64,000 nt of DNA. Origin: Haemaphysalis longicornis. Taxonomy: Eukaryota; Arthropoda; Arachnida; Ixodida; Ixodidae. Positions 1 through 12,287 of the stretch are shown in pieces. The translations under genes were made by a program, and so were the position numbers. How positions within the stretch are numbered: the first letter of the stretch is position 1; every line of letters starts with the position of its first letter. Location: contig JABSTR010001649.1 of NCBI GenBank assembly GCA_013339765.2, forward strand, positions 1 through 64,000. The letters run 5' to 3'. The notes under the pieces are model-generated. The model was not told the origin of the DNA. It saw nothing but the letters and a program-made list of their open reading frames with translations, and did not search any database.

Positions 1-3000
1 GCCATATCTTCGTTTTCTTCTACGATGCACATGCTATCGGTGTGCGTCAAAGGCCGACCGCCGCCGCAGTTTGGTGGAACTCGCCTCTGCTTAGTCCAGT
101 TCTGCAGCCCGAACAACGTTGCCCGGTCACATCGACTGAAACCCCTCGGATCTATACACCCCTGCCTGAGGTTTCAGCACCGACATCGCCCCGGACATCA
201 TCTGATCATCTGACTTTAGGAACCAAACTTTCTTTGTTCCGCAACAGTGGGCAGGAAAGAGCAGCCATCATGCGGACGTGCCATATCTTCGTTTTCTTCT
301 AGATGCAGATGCTATCGGTGGGCGTCACAGGCCGACCGCACCCGCAGTTTGGTGGTGCTCGCCTCAGCTCAGTCCAGTGCTGCAGCCTGAACAACGTTGC
401 CCGGTCACATCGACTGAAACCCCTTGGATGTATACACCCGTGCTGAGGATTCAGCACCGACATCGCCCCGGACATCATCTGATCATCTGACTTTAGGAAC
501 CAAACTTTCTTTGTTCCGCAACAGTGGGCAGGAAAGAGCAGCTATCATGCGGACGTGCCATATCTTCGTTTTCTTCTAGATGCAGATGCTATCGGTGGGC
601 GTCACAGGCCGACCGCACCCGCAGTTTGGTGGTGCTCGCCTCTGCTCAGTCCAGTGCTGCAGCCCGAACAACGTTGCCCGGTCACATCGACTGAAACCCC
701 TTGGATGTATACACCCGTGCTGAGGATTCAGCACCGACATCGCCCCGGACATCATCTGATCATCTGACTTTAGGAACCAAACTTTCTTTGTTCCGCAACA
801 GTGGGCAGGAAAGAGCAGCCTATCATGCGGACGTGCCATATCTTCGTTTTCTTCTAGATGCAGATGCTATCGGTGGGCGTCACAGGCCGACCGCACCCGC
901 AGTTTGGTGGTGCTCGCCTCTGCTCAGTCCAGTGCTGCAGCCCGAACAACGTTGCCCGGTCACATCGACTGAAACCCCTTGGATGTATACACCCGTGCTG
1001 AGGATTCAGCACCGACATCGCCCCGGACATCATCTGATCATCTGACTTTAGGAACCAAACTTTCTTTGTTCCGCAACAGTGGGCAGGAAAGAGCAGCCAT
1101 CATGCGGACGTGCCATATCTTCGTTTTCTTCTAGATGCAGATGCTATCGGTGGGCGTCACAGGCCGACCGCACCCGCAGTTTGGTGGAGCTCGCCTCTGC
1201 TCAGTCCAGTGCTGCAGCCTGAACAACGTTGCCCGGTCACATCGACTGAAACCCCTTGGATGTATACACCCGTGCTGAGGATTCAGCACCGACATCGCCC
1301 CGGACATCATCTGATCATCTGACTTTAGGAACCAAACTTTCTTTGTTCCGCAACAGTGGGCAGGAAAGAGCAGCCATCATGCGGACGTGCCATATCTTCG
1401 TTTTCTTCTAGATGCAGATGCTATCGGTGGGCGTCACAGGCCGACCGCACCCGCAGTTTGGTGGAGCTCGCCTCTGCTCAGTCCAGTGCTGCAGCCCGAA
1501 CAACGTTGCCCGGTCACATCGACTGAAACCCCTTGGATGTATACACCCCTGCCTGAGGATTCAGCACCGACATCGCCCCGGACATCATCTGATCATCTGA
1601 CTTTAGGAACCCAACTTTCTTTGTTCCGCAACAGTGGGCAGGAAAGAGCAGCTATCATGCGGACGTGCCATATCTTCGTTTTCTTCTAGATGCAGATGCT
1701 ATCGGTGGGCGTCACAGGCCGACCGCACCCGCAGTTTGGTGGAGCTCGCCTCTGCTCAGTCCAGTGCTGCAGCCCTGAACAACGTTGCCCGGTCACATCG
1801 ACTGAAACCCCTTGGATGTATACACCCCTGCCTGAGGATTCAGCACCGACATCGCCCCGGACATCATCTGATCATCTGACTTTAGGAACCCAACTTTCTT
1901 CGTTCCGCAACAGTGGGCAGGAAAGAGCAGCTACCATGCGGACGTGCCATATCTTCGTTTTCTTCTCGATGCAGATGCTATCGGTGGGCGTCACAGGCCG
2001 ACCGCACCCGCAGTTTGGTGGAGCTCGCCTCTGCTCAGTCCAGTGCTGCAGCCCGAACAACGTTGCCCGGTCACATCGACTGAAACCCCTTGGATTTATA
2101 CACCCCTGCTGAGGATTCAGCACCGACATCGCCCCAGACATCATCTGATCATCTGACTTTAGGAACCCAACTTTCTTCGTTCCGCAACAGTGGGCAGGAA
2201 AGAGCAGCTACCATGCGGACGTGCCATATCTTCGTTTTCTTCTCGATGCAGATGCTATCGGTGGGCGTCACAGGCCGACCGCACCCGCAGTTTGGTGGAG
2301 CTCGCCTCTGCTCAGTCCAGTGCTGCAGCCCGAACAACGTTGCCCGGTCACATCGACTGAAACCCCATGGATTATACACCCCTGCTTAGGATTCAGCACC
2401 GACATCGCCCCAGACATCATCTGATCATCTGACTTTAGGAACCCAACTTTCTTCGTTCCGCAACAGTGGGCAGGAAAGAGCAGCTACCATGCGGACGTGC
2501 CATATCTTCGTTTTCTTCTCGATGCAGATGCTATCGGTGGGCGTCACAGGCCGACCGCACCCGCAGTTTGGTGGAGCTCGCCTCTGCTCAGTCCAGTGCT
2601 GCAGCCCGAACAACGTTGCCCGGTCACATCGACTGAAACCCCTTGGATGTATACACCCGTGCTGAGGATTCAGCACCGACATCGCCCCGGACATCATCTG
2701 ATCATCTGACTTTAGGAACCAAACTTTCTTTGTTCCGCAACAGTGGGCAGGAAAGAGCAGCTATCATGCGGACGTGCCATATCTTCGTTTTCTTCTAGAT
2801 GCAGATGCTATCGGTGGGCGTCACAGGCCGACCGCACCCGCAGTTTGGTGGAGCTCGCCTCTGCTCAGTCCAGTGCTGCAGCCCGAACAACGTTGCCCGG
2901 TCACATCGACTGAAACCCCTTGGATCTATACACCCCTGCCTGAGGATTCAGCACCGACATCGCCCCGGACATCATCTGATCATCTGACTTTAGGAACCAA

Positions 3001-6000
3001 ACTTTCTTTGTTCCGCAACAGTGGGCAGGAAAGAGCAGCTATCATGCGGACGTGCCATATCTTCGTTTTCTTCTAGATGCAGATGCTATCGGTGGGCGTC
3101 ACAGGCCGACCGCACCCGCAGTTTGGTGGAGCTCGCCTCTGCTCAGTCCAGTGCTGCAGCCCTGAACAACGTTGCCCGGTCACATCGACTGAAACCCCTT
3201 GGATGTATACACCCCTGCCTGAGGATTCAGCACCGACATCGCCCCGGACATCATCTGATCATCTGACTTTAGGAACCAAACTTTCTTTGTTCCGCAACAG
3301 TGGGCAGGAAAGAGCAGCTATCATGCGGACGTGCCATATCTTCGTTTTCTTCTAGATGCAGATGCTATCGGTGGGCGTCACAGGCCGACCGCACCCGCAG
3401 TTTGGTGGAGCTCGCCTCTGCTCAGTCCAGTGCTGCAGCCCGAACAACGTTGCCCGGTCACATCGACTGAACCCCCTGGATTATACACCCCTGCCTGAGG
3501 ATTCAGCACCGACATCGCCCCGGACATCATCTGATCATCTGACTTTAGGAACCTAACTTTCTTTGTTCCGCAACAGTGGGCAGGAAAGAGCAGCTATCAT
3601 GCGGACGTGCCATATCTTCGTTTTCTTCTAGATGCAGATGCTATCGGTGGGCGTCACAGGCCGACCGCACCCGCAGTTTGGTGGAGCTCGCCTCTGCTCA
3701 GTCCAGTGCTGCAGCCCTGAACAACGTTGCCCGGTCACATCGACTGAAACCCCTTGGATGTATACACCCGTGCTGAGGATTCAGCACCGACATCGCCCCG
3801 GACATCATCTGATCATCTGACTTTAGGAACCAACTTTCTTTGTTCCGCAACAGTGGGCAGGAAAGAGCAGCCATCATGCGGACGTGCCATATCTTCGTTT
3901 TCTTCTAGATGCAGATGCTATCGGTGGGCGTCACAGGCCGACCGCACCCGCAGTTTGGTGGAGCTCGCCTCTGCTCAGTCCAGTGCTGCAGCCCTGAACA
4001 ACGTTGCCCGGTCACATCGACTGAAACCCCTTGGATTATACACCCCTGCCTTAGGATTCAGCACCGACATCGCCCCGGACATCATCTGATCATCTGACTT
4101 TAGGAACCCAACTTTCTTTGTTCCGCAACAGTGGGCAGGAAAGAGCAGCTATCATGCGGACGTGCCATATCTTCGTTTTCTTCTAGATGCAGATGCTATC
4201 GGTGGGCGTCACAGGCCGACCGCACCCGCAGTTTGGTGGAGCTCGCCTCTGCTCAGTCCAGTGCTGCAGCCCGAACAACGTTGCCCGGTCACATCGACTG
4301 AAACCCCTTGGATTATACACCCCTGCCTGAGGATTCAGCACCGACATCGCCCCGGACATCATCTGATCATCTGACTTTAGGAACCAACTTTCTTTGTTCC
4401 GCAACAGTGGGCAGGAAAGAGCAGCTATCATGCGGACGTGCCATATCTTCGTTTTCTTCTAGATGCAGATGCTATCGGTGGGCGTCACAGGCCGACCGCA
4501 CCCGCAGTTTGGTGGAGCTCGCCTCTGCTCAGTCCAGTGCTGCAGCCCGAACAACGTTGCCCGGTCACATCGACTGAAACCCCTTGGATGTATACACCCG
4601 TGCTGAGGATTCAGCACCGACATCGCCCCGGACATCATCTGATCATCTGACTTTAGGAACCAAACTTTCTTTGTTCCGCAACAGTGGGCAGGAAAGAGCA
4701 GCTATCATGCGGACGTGCCATATCTTCGTTTTCTTCTAGATGCAGATGCTATCGGTGGGCGTCACAGGCCGACCGCACCCGCAGTTTGGTGGAGCTCGCC
4801 TCTGCTCAGTCCAGTGCTGCAGCCCGAACAACGTTGCCCGGTCACATCGACTGAAACCCCTTGGATGTATACACCCGTGCTGAGGATTCAGCACCGACAT
4901 CGCCCCGGACATCATCTGATCATCTGACTTTAGGAACCAAACTTTCTTTGTTCCGCAACAGTGGGCAGGAAAGAGCAGCTATCATGCGGACGTGCCATAT
5001 CTTCGTTTTCTTCTAGATGCAGATGCTATCGGTGGGCGTCACAGGCCGACCGCACCCGCAGTTTGGTGGAGCTCGCCTCTGCTCAGTCCAGTGCTGCAGC
5101 CCGAACAACGTTGCCCGGTCACATCGACTGAAACCCCTTGGATTATACACCCCTGCCTGAGGATTCAGCACCGACATCGCCCCGGACATCATCTGATCAT
5201 CTGACTTTAGGAACCAAACTTTCTTTGTTCCGCAACAGTGGGCAGGAAAGAGCAGCCTATCATGCGGACGTGCCATATCTTCGTTTTCTTCTCGATGCAG
5301 ATGCTATCGGTGGGCGTCACAGGCCGACCGCACCCGCAGTTTGGTGGAGCTCGCCTCTGCTCAGTCCAGTGCTGCAGCCCGAACAACGTTGCCCGGTCAC
5401 ATCGACTGAAACCCCTTGGATCTATACACCCCTGCCTGAGGATTCAGCACCGACATCGCCCCGGACATCATCTGATCATCTGACTTTAGGAACCAACTTT
5501 CTTTGTTCCGCAACAGTGGGCAGGAAAGAGCAGCTATCATGCGGACGTGCCATATCTTCGTTTTCTTCTAGATGCAGATGCTATCGGTGGGCGTCACAGG
5601 CCGACCGCACCCGCAGTTTGGTGGAGCTCGCCTCTGCTCAGTCCAGTGCTGCAGCCCGAACAACGTTGCCCGGTCACATCGACTGAAACCCCTTGGATCT
5701 ATACACCCCTGCCTGAGGATTCAGCACCGACATCGCCCCGGACATCATCTGATCATCTGACTTTAGGAACCCAACTTTCTTCGTTCCGCAACAGTGGGCA
5801 GGAAAGAGCAGCTACCATGCGGACGTGCCATATCTTCGTTTTCTTCTAGATGCAGATGCTATCGGTGGGCGTCACAGGCCGACCGCACCCGCAGTTTGGT
5901 GGAGCTCGCCTCTGCTCAGTCCAGTGCTGCAGCCCGAACAACGTTGCCCGGTCACATCGACTGAAACCCCATGGATTATACACCCCTGCTGAGGATTCAG

Positions 6001-7843
6001 CACCGACATCGCCCCGGACATCATCTGATCATCTGACTTTAGGAACCAAACTTTCTTTGTTCCGCAACAGTGGGCAGGAAAGAGCAGCTATCATGCGGAC
6101 GTGCCATATCTTCGTTTTCTTCTAGATGCAGATGCTATCGGTGGGCGTCACAGGCCGACCGCACCCGCAGTTTGGTGGAGCTCGCCTCTGCTCAGTCCAG
6201 TGCTGCAGCCCGAACAACGTTGCCCGGTCACATCGACTGAAACCCCTTGGATGTATACCCCCGTGCTGAGGATTCAGCACCGACATCGCCCCGGACATCA
6301 TCTGATCATCTGACTTTAGGAACCAAACTTTCTTTGTTCCGCAACAGTGGGCAGGAAAGAGCAGCTATCATGCGGACGTGCCATATCTTCGTTTTCTTCT
6401 CGATGCAGATGCTATCGGTGGGCGTCACAGGCCGACCGCACCCGCAGTTTGGTGGAGCTCGCCTCTGCTCAGTCCAGTGCTGCAGCCCGAACAACGTTGC
6501 CCGGTCACATCGACTGAAACCCCATGGATTATACACCCCTGCCTGAGGATTCAGCACCGACATCGCCCCGGACATCATCTGATCATCTGACTTTAGGAAC
6601 CCAACTTTCTTCGTTCCGCAACAGTGGGCAGGAAAGAGCAGCTACCATGCGGACGTGCCATATCTTCGTTTTCTTCTAGATGCAGATGCTATCGGTGGGC
6701 GTCACAGGCCGACCGCACCCGCAGTTTGGTGGAGCTCGCCTCTGCTCAGTCCAGTGCTGCAGCCCGAACAACGTTGCCCGGTCACATCGACTGAAACCCC
6801 ATGGATTATACACCCCTGCCTTAGGATTCAGCACCGACATCGCCCCGGACATCATCTGATCATCTGACTTTAGGAACCCAACTTTCTTCGTTCCGCAACA
6901 GTGGGCAGGAAAGAGCAGCTACCATGCGGACGTGCCATATCTTCGTTTTCTTCTAGATGCAGATGCTATCGGTGGGCGTCACAGGCCGACCGCACCCGCA
7001 GTTTGGTGGAGCTCGCCTCTGCTCAGTCCAGTGCTGCAGCCTGAACAACGTTGCCCGGTCACATCGACTGAAACCCCATGGATTATACACCCCTGCTTAG
7101 GATGCAGCACCGACATCGCCCCAGACATCATCTGATCATCTGACTTTAGGAACCCAACTTTCTTCGTTCCGCAACAGTGGGCAGGAAAGAGCAGCTACCA
7201 TGCGGACGTGCCATATCTTCGTTTTCTTCTAGATGCAGATGCTATCGGTGGGCGTCACAGGCCGACCGCACCCGCAGTTTGGTGGAGCTCGCCTCTGCTC
7301 AGTCCAGTGCTGCAGCCCGAACAACGTTGCCCGGTCACATCGACTGAAACCCCTTGGATGTATACACCCGTGCCTGAGGATTCAGCACCGACATCGCCCC
7401 GGACATCATCTGATCATCTGACTTTAGGAACCCAACTTTCTCGTACGGCAACAGTGGGCAGGAAAGAGCAGCTACCATGCGGACGTGCCATATCTTCGTT
7501 TTCTTCTAGATGCAGATGCTTTATCGGTGGGCGTCACAGCAGACGCACCCACAGTTGGTGGACCCTCGCCTCTGCTCATCAGTGCGCAGCGCCCGCGAAA
7601 ACGTTGCCGGTCACATCGGACTGAACCCCATGGATTATACACCCCCGCCTTAGGATCTAGCACCGACATCGCCCCGGACATCATCTGATCTACTGACTTT
7701 GGGAACCCAACTTTCCTCCGTTCCGCAACTAGTGGGCAGGAAAGAGTAGCTACATGCGGACGTGCCATATCTTCGTTTTTTCTCAATGCAGGATGCTATC
7801 GGTGGGCGTCACCCAGGCCGGACCGCACCCGCAGTTTGGTGTA
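1..7843. repeat. 277-bp tandem satellite array, about 28 units
   Basis: The anchor GCCATATCTTCGTTTTCT recurs at positions 1, 276, 553, 831, 1108 and so on to about 7760, so the period is 277 bp and about 28 full units plus a partial one are present. The array continues past the left edge. Units are almost identical and differ at a few sites: TCTAG or TCTCG near the start, GGTGGTGCTC or GGTGGAGCTC, and three versions of the segment after GAAACCCC (TTGGATGTATACACCCGTG, TTGGATCTATACACCC, CATGGATTATACACCC). Many units show an apparent ORF of 60-100 codons on either strand. These are by-products of repetition: 277 is 3n+1, so the frame shifts at every unit, and nothing suggests selection on protein. 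A centromeric or heterochromatic role is possible but not shown. Confidence 0.97.
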
Positions 7844-8637
7844 AGTCCAGTTATTTGAACGTGAGCTCGAACTACGTACCACCAAACCGTGCCTTGGTGC
7901 CTAGTACAGGGCCAGACAAACACACCTGCACCCTACACAGAAGGCTACATCACCACTATGTACAGCGACGCCGAATTAAGGCAAAACCAACTCACAACAT
8001 TATATATGCAGACCTTTTAGAGGATGTATTCCTTGTGGACTGCATTGTTTACGAAGGCTTGACGTTTGGCTGGTTGGGTAGACAATATTGACACTACAAA
8101 ACAGCGCTAAGACGAGGACGGAAGAAGTGACGAGCCAGAGCGGTGAATAAGAGCCGGAGAACTATTTATTACCAGAATGAAATACATGGAATAACACATA
8201 AATTCACGGATGGAAACATGCACCCGTTCATATGTTCTCTAGCTCATATGAAAGCCAGCGTTTTATATAGCCCGGTAACCACAAGCAAGTTATAAACAAA
8301 CTGGCGGAAATATATAATTTTGGCACTAAACTTTCCAAAATCCTAATGGTGGCGGTCCGCAGCCTCGAAACTTGAAACTACTCTCTGTGTCCCTGTCAAG
8401 TGACCTGAAAACCTTGCAGCTACTGAAACTTCTGAAACGCTGAACTATTGAAAACCTTTTACCACGAGAATTTGTATAAGTTTAAATTGTATGTGTAATT
8501 TTAAACATTCTTTTGAAAATTTTTCAGCGGCGCTGCTTTCGCTTGCTTTCGGAGAGCAGATGCCAGCTGCCACGGCCCACTGGCGCAATATAGTGGCTTG
8601 ATTGTCGTGCTTCTCATGACGTATTCGTTGCATAACC
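7844..8637. other. Unassigned DNA with a fragment of a dispersed repeat
   Basis: After the satellite ends there is no supported gene. The stretch 8079-8170 (ACAAAACAGCGCTAAGACGA and following bases) resembles a GCGCTAA-containing repeat also seen in the foldback element at 34811-34924, so it may be a mobile-element remnant. The rest, about 8200-8637, is AT-rich and shows no motif I recognise. Confidence 0.3.
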
Positions 8638-8892
8638 ATGCTTTTCTGCCGCTGTGCAGTGACGAGCTGTGTGAATTATTACAAGCGCAACTCAAACGTG
8701 TCGTTCCACATCTTGCCAGTCGATATAGAGAGGAAAAGGCAGTGGGAAGCAGCTCTTTGCTACCAATTGTCGCCTTACGAACGCGTCTGCTCTGCTCATT
8801 TTCGCGCCTCGGAATACTACTGTCCGGAGAGAAACGAGCAGACTAGGAAAAGACTGAAGTGTGCCGTCTGTTTCACTTTTCCGGACCCTTGA
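8638..8892 (+). CDS. THAP-type zinc-finger protein, 84 residues (possibly first exon or pseudogene)
   Basis: The translation has the THAP C2CH layout: Cys6-x4-Cys11 near the start, Cys51-x2-His54 inside VCSAHF, with Pro27, Trp36 and Phe55 at the places where THAP domains keep invariant residues. A start Met a few residues before the first cysteine is normal for the family. Near the end the AVPTIF-like box is weak (Ala76-Val77-Cys78-Phe-Thr-Phe), so its usual proline is replaced by cysteine. THAP domains bind DNA with one zinc ion and occur in host transcription factors and in P-element-type transposases. The frame stops at 8890-8892, just after the domain. It could be a stand-alone domain, a first exon joined by an unusual donor to exons further on, or a decaying copy. 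No catalytic transposase region is visible nearby. Confidence 0.6.
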   Translation: MLFCRCAVTSCVNYYKRNSNVSFHILPVDIERKRQWEAALCYQLSPYERVCSAHFRASEYYCPERNEQTRKRLKCAVCFTFPDP

Positions 8893-9382
8893 CAAGATAA
8901 AGAAACGTTGTTTTTATTATACGTTTAACATTTCTTTACCAGCGAGCGAATGCACTTGCTAACGACTGCTCTTATTCAAGTTTGCGCAGTATACAAACTA
9001 CCGTGCAGAAAAGGCAGCGGTGCTTGGTTATGCAAACGCAATTTTCGAAGTTGAACTTTCGATTACCTGGCGCAGCTCGTGCCACGACGGAGTGCTCGCT
9101 AGCACAATGCGCTCCGTTCCGAAACAACTTCTGGACAGACAGAATCGCTCACAGGGTGGAAGCACGAGCGGCGCACTGCCAGCAGAAAACGCTTACTCGT
9201 GTAGCTGCAATATCAGTCTTTGTGGCACCGATAATTTTAAACTATGCAACGCGGATTACATGTGCCGGTTGGTTTTATTTATTTTTATTTCTTTTCTGCA
9301 GCACCTGCTAACTTGCAGATAAGGGATCACTTCATACGTTCACATCATTTCATAAAGATTCATAAGTTTCCTGGATGTGCAG

Positions 9383-9511
9383 GAGCTACCCAGCAGCGTA
9401 GGCGATGACACCGCTCCTGAGACGACAGACGACGGCGTGTGGGTGGACGACGTCGTAGCCAATTTCGTCGTCTGTGCCAGCCTTACCAACTGTGCAGACA
9501 GCTCTGAACTG
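9383..9511 (+). CDS. Candidate internal exon, 43 acidic codons
   Basis: The segment is bounded by an acceptor-like AG (TTTCCTGGATGTGCAG, ending 9382) and a donor-like CTG|GTAGGT at 9512. It is 129 bp long and open in phase 0. The 43 residues are rich in Asp, Glu, Thr and Val (for example VGDDTAPETTDDGVWVDD). I recognise no domain. It lies downstream of the THAP ORF on the same strand and could belong to that gene, but the THAP frame ends in a stop without a clear matching donor. The opposite strand carries a competing candidate exon just beyond it. Confidence 0.3.
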
Positions 9512-9672
9512 GTAGGTAGCATAAGATGTACAGGAGTTCCGCTGTTCTGTACTAACACAAAGAACCAACCTTCACCTTCAGCTGCACCGAAATTTTTATT
9601 GACAATGCCAGTTATGTGATACCAATGCATTATGAAAACATTATGGCCTGCTAATACGGTGCACATGCTTAC

Positions 9673-9857
9673 CAGTCGGTACTTTGAAGGCGCACAGGAT
9701 CCGGCGACGGTGGTCTGTCGTCAAAATCAGGCTCGCTATCACTTTTGCCTAATAATACCTGCTTCTCGGGGCCCATTGCATTCGGGTCAAATTTTTCATC
9801 TTGCATAATTTCCAACAACCTTTTCTCGCGTTCACTCAAGTTGCGCAGCGATGACAT
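9673..9857 (-). CDS. Candidate first coding exon, about 62 codons, acidic, unknown product
   Basis: On the minus strand an ATG at 9857 opens a frame starting MSSLRNLSEREKRLLEIM, with many charged residues and a Ser/Asp/Pro-rich second half (SDSEPDFDDRPPSPDP). The frame runs into a good donor, GACTG|GTAAGC, placing the exon end at 9673. Composition and the donor make it look more like a real exon than chance. I do not recognise the family. Acidic N-termini of this kind occur in some transposase-derived genes, but that is only a guess. No convincing next exon is visible downstream on the minus strand. Confidence 0.35.
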
Positions 9858-10548
9858 TTGGAAGAGCGGCTAAGTGGCGAAAAAGTTTATTCACGTGTAA
9901 CGAACAGCTTTGTTTCGGTTTCGGAAACTTGGTTTGGCTGTCTGCGTCGTGGCTGACTTATAGAGAAAAAAAAAGTTGCAGTGCGTGATTAAAAAGCACA
10001 TAAAGGAATACAAATTCCTCAATTCGTAATTTTTTTATCTGTGCACACGTTTTTAAATACCACTTTTCATTTCGCATTAGACAAAAGTATGTTGCCGTGC
10101 TACTTGGGGTCATGGCTGCCAGCATCATTTTTCGAAGGGACACATACGGCACGCAGATCTGAAAATTCAGATTTAAAAAGTTCTAGGGCGCTATCAGCAA
10201 AACCGTTTCGCATTAGGATGTTTGAAGTAATGTTCTTTCATTTGGGATAGCGAAAATATACTTGACAAAAACCGGTTGTCTGTCCCTTTAAGATGGCGTA
10301 ACAGCAGTGTGGCCCCCCGCTGCAGACGTCACGCAGGATTGAATGCTTATTGTATCTTGTTCAGCTTGGAAGAATTTGAAGCGGACACCTTCCGCTACAA
10401 CTTCGCTTCTTAGAGCAAGAACTGCTGGCTGTGAAGAAACGCAGCCCGATAGTGTTCCTGAGTTCCCTTAGGAGTACAGGATCTGTCTCTTTGTTTTTAT
10501 TTTGTTTTGTAATTTGTGTTTCTATCTTGTTTTTTATGTCTCTTACAG

Positions 10549-10715
10549 ATGCCGTTCACAATGTTGTTAGCAACAACCCGAGTGATGTGCCACCTTCGAA
10601 GCGCGTGGTCCAGGGGCGAAAAGCCGCCCAGGACCGGTTTGCCGACACTGCCCGCACCAGCCGCGCAAAGGCTTCTGCAGTATGCATCCAGCGATGCATC
10701 CAGCAACGTAGATGA
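10549..10715 (+). CDS. Candidate 3'-terminal exon with polyadenylation signal
   Basis: A pyrimidine-rich tract ending TTTTTATGTCTCTTACAG gives a strong acceptor at 10548. The most protein-like frame enters with one base carried from the previous exon and reads through NNPSDVPPSKRVVQGRK to a stop at 10713-10715. An AATAAA follows at 10749-10754. A second frame is open to 10767. The phase does not fit a direct join to the candidate exon at 9383-9511, so either another exon lies between them or they are unrelated. No domain recognised. Confidence 0.3.
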
Positions 10716-10769
10716 CCGTGTTAGTTGCCAAAGGACTGGGCAGGGTGCAATAAATACTCAGTGCTAAAC

Positions 10770-12219
10770 TTTGTGTGCGAACTTCTTTCTAGACGTGCAT
10801 GTGAAATTTTTCCCCAGTGGCTGGCACTCCTGCAACTTCTGAGCGGGGCCCTAGTGCGTTGGCCTCGCTAGGCTGATAGGCCTGGCGAGGCCAGTACATT
10901 TTGGCTAGTCTCCTTAGGCCAGTTTCTCTAGTCTCCCTAGTAAAGCCAGTTTCTCTTGTGAGCCCAGTGTCAATAGTGAATCTAGTGTTGCCCACTGGCC
11001 TGGAAATGCGATATGATACTTAAACAAGGCTCCAGTACCACTGGTTTTTGCAACAGGGTTGGGGCCCTGACGTGGGCGAATGTCACTCGTTCCGCTTCAA
11101 GGGCTTTCAGAGCGGCATGTTGATATATCTTTCATTTCTAAGCACCTGCTCATGACCGGTTGCTGGTTCATGCGTGCACGGGTTAAGAGACGAGGGTAGT
11201 AGGGGGCGGGGCGGTGGACACGCACAAATATAGGTTTGATACTTTTACTGATATGTGCATCGTGTTGGCGTGAGCTTCAACTCGGTCGTCAAACAGCCCA
11301 ATGCGATTGATCCGTTGTCATATGTGGTAGAGTGGATATGGTTGGCGTGTTGCACAAACGATACGATGCCTACGACGTGGCAGGCAACGAGACAGCTCTA
11401 CGTTTGTCCGCTAAGCTAAAGCTCGTGTCTGTAAAATGTTTGATTTATGTACTTGGCTAGAAAGTAAGCTCAGTCGTAAACTACAAACAAATGTGTTTTG
11501 TTTCGTGGATTCTGTGGAGGGCGTGCTGCTTTCCAGGTCATCCTTCTTCACAAAGTGGTAGGGCTGTTTTTTTGGGGGGGGAGGGAAAGGGGGGGGGTAC
11601 GGCGCTACATCAGAGTGGTGTCAGTCTTTTCCTCGCATCACTGTCTCAAAGGACCAGACTCAACAAAACCGAAAACTGTTTCATCTAAGCATCCTTAAAT
11701 AAAATATCATGATTTGTATTAGTGAATGCGTTGTATTTTAGAGTTTTACTTCGAACACAACAATTCGCGACGTAGGGGTGAATTTAAGCCGGAAAGGAGA
11801 TTTTTTCTAAGTTGGGAAATGTTTTCTAGCACTATTTTTTCTTTTTTGAGTGCCAATACAGTTTTTGCCAGTTGTCCAGAATGGCGGACTTCAGAATAAG
11901 ATGCTCCATTGGCTCAGCTAATCTGCTTGTATTCGCTGACAATGCTAAAAAATTCGACATTGTGCATTTTCTGAATGGCGTAACGAAAGGAAATACAGCA
12001 AAAATCCTTCAGAAATGCGTGAAATTTAATGCCCCAATATGATGTCCAAAAAATGGTGGCGATTAAAAAAAGTTATTTCTTTATAACTTCTTTGACATAC
12101 ATAGGTTTGCCTCAAACCATGGAAATAAAATGCCAGATACAAAAAAAAACATTATTGGACAAAAAATTTTAAGGGAGCGTTGTGGGCCATGCAAGAATAA
12201 ACCAGAATTTGGCTGAAGA
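10770..12219. other. No gene seen; G-rich run and weak minisatellite
   Basis: I see no supported coding region. At about 10903-10990 the segments CTAGTCTCC and GCCAGTTTCTCT each recur about 25-28 bp apart, a short diverged minisatellite. At about 11573-11599 there is a G-rich tract containing an unbroken run of nine or more G. From about 11700 on the DNA is AT-rich and featureless. Confidence 0.5.
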
Positions 12220-12287
12220 AATCCGTAATGGTTGACTTTACGGCTAGTATGCAAGCATCGTAGCCGTAAAGTCAACCATTACGGATT
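12220..12287. repeat. Perfect 27-bp inverted repeat with 14-nt loop
   Basis: The left arm 12220-12246 (begins AATCCGTAATGG) and right arm 12261-12287 (ends CCATTACGGATT) are exact reverse complements. The 14-base spacer contains ATGC-AA-GCAT, so the hairpin can extend beyond a 2x2 internal mismatch. Flanking DNA is AT-rich and no terminator, tRNA or known element explains it. It could be a tiny foldback element or the product of a local template switch. Confidence 0.9.

Noticed and set aside
278..7624. Many ORFs of 60-182 codons on both strands in the satellite
   Set aside because: They repeat every 277 bp, appear in several frames and reflect the repeat sequence, not genes.
1..7843. CRISPR-like regular repeats
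   Set aside because: Units are 277 bp with no distinct short repeats and unique spacers; this is a eukaryotic satellite.
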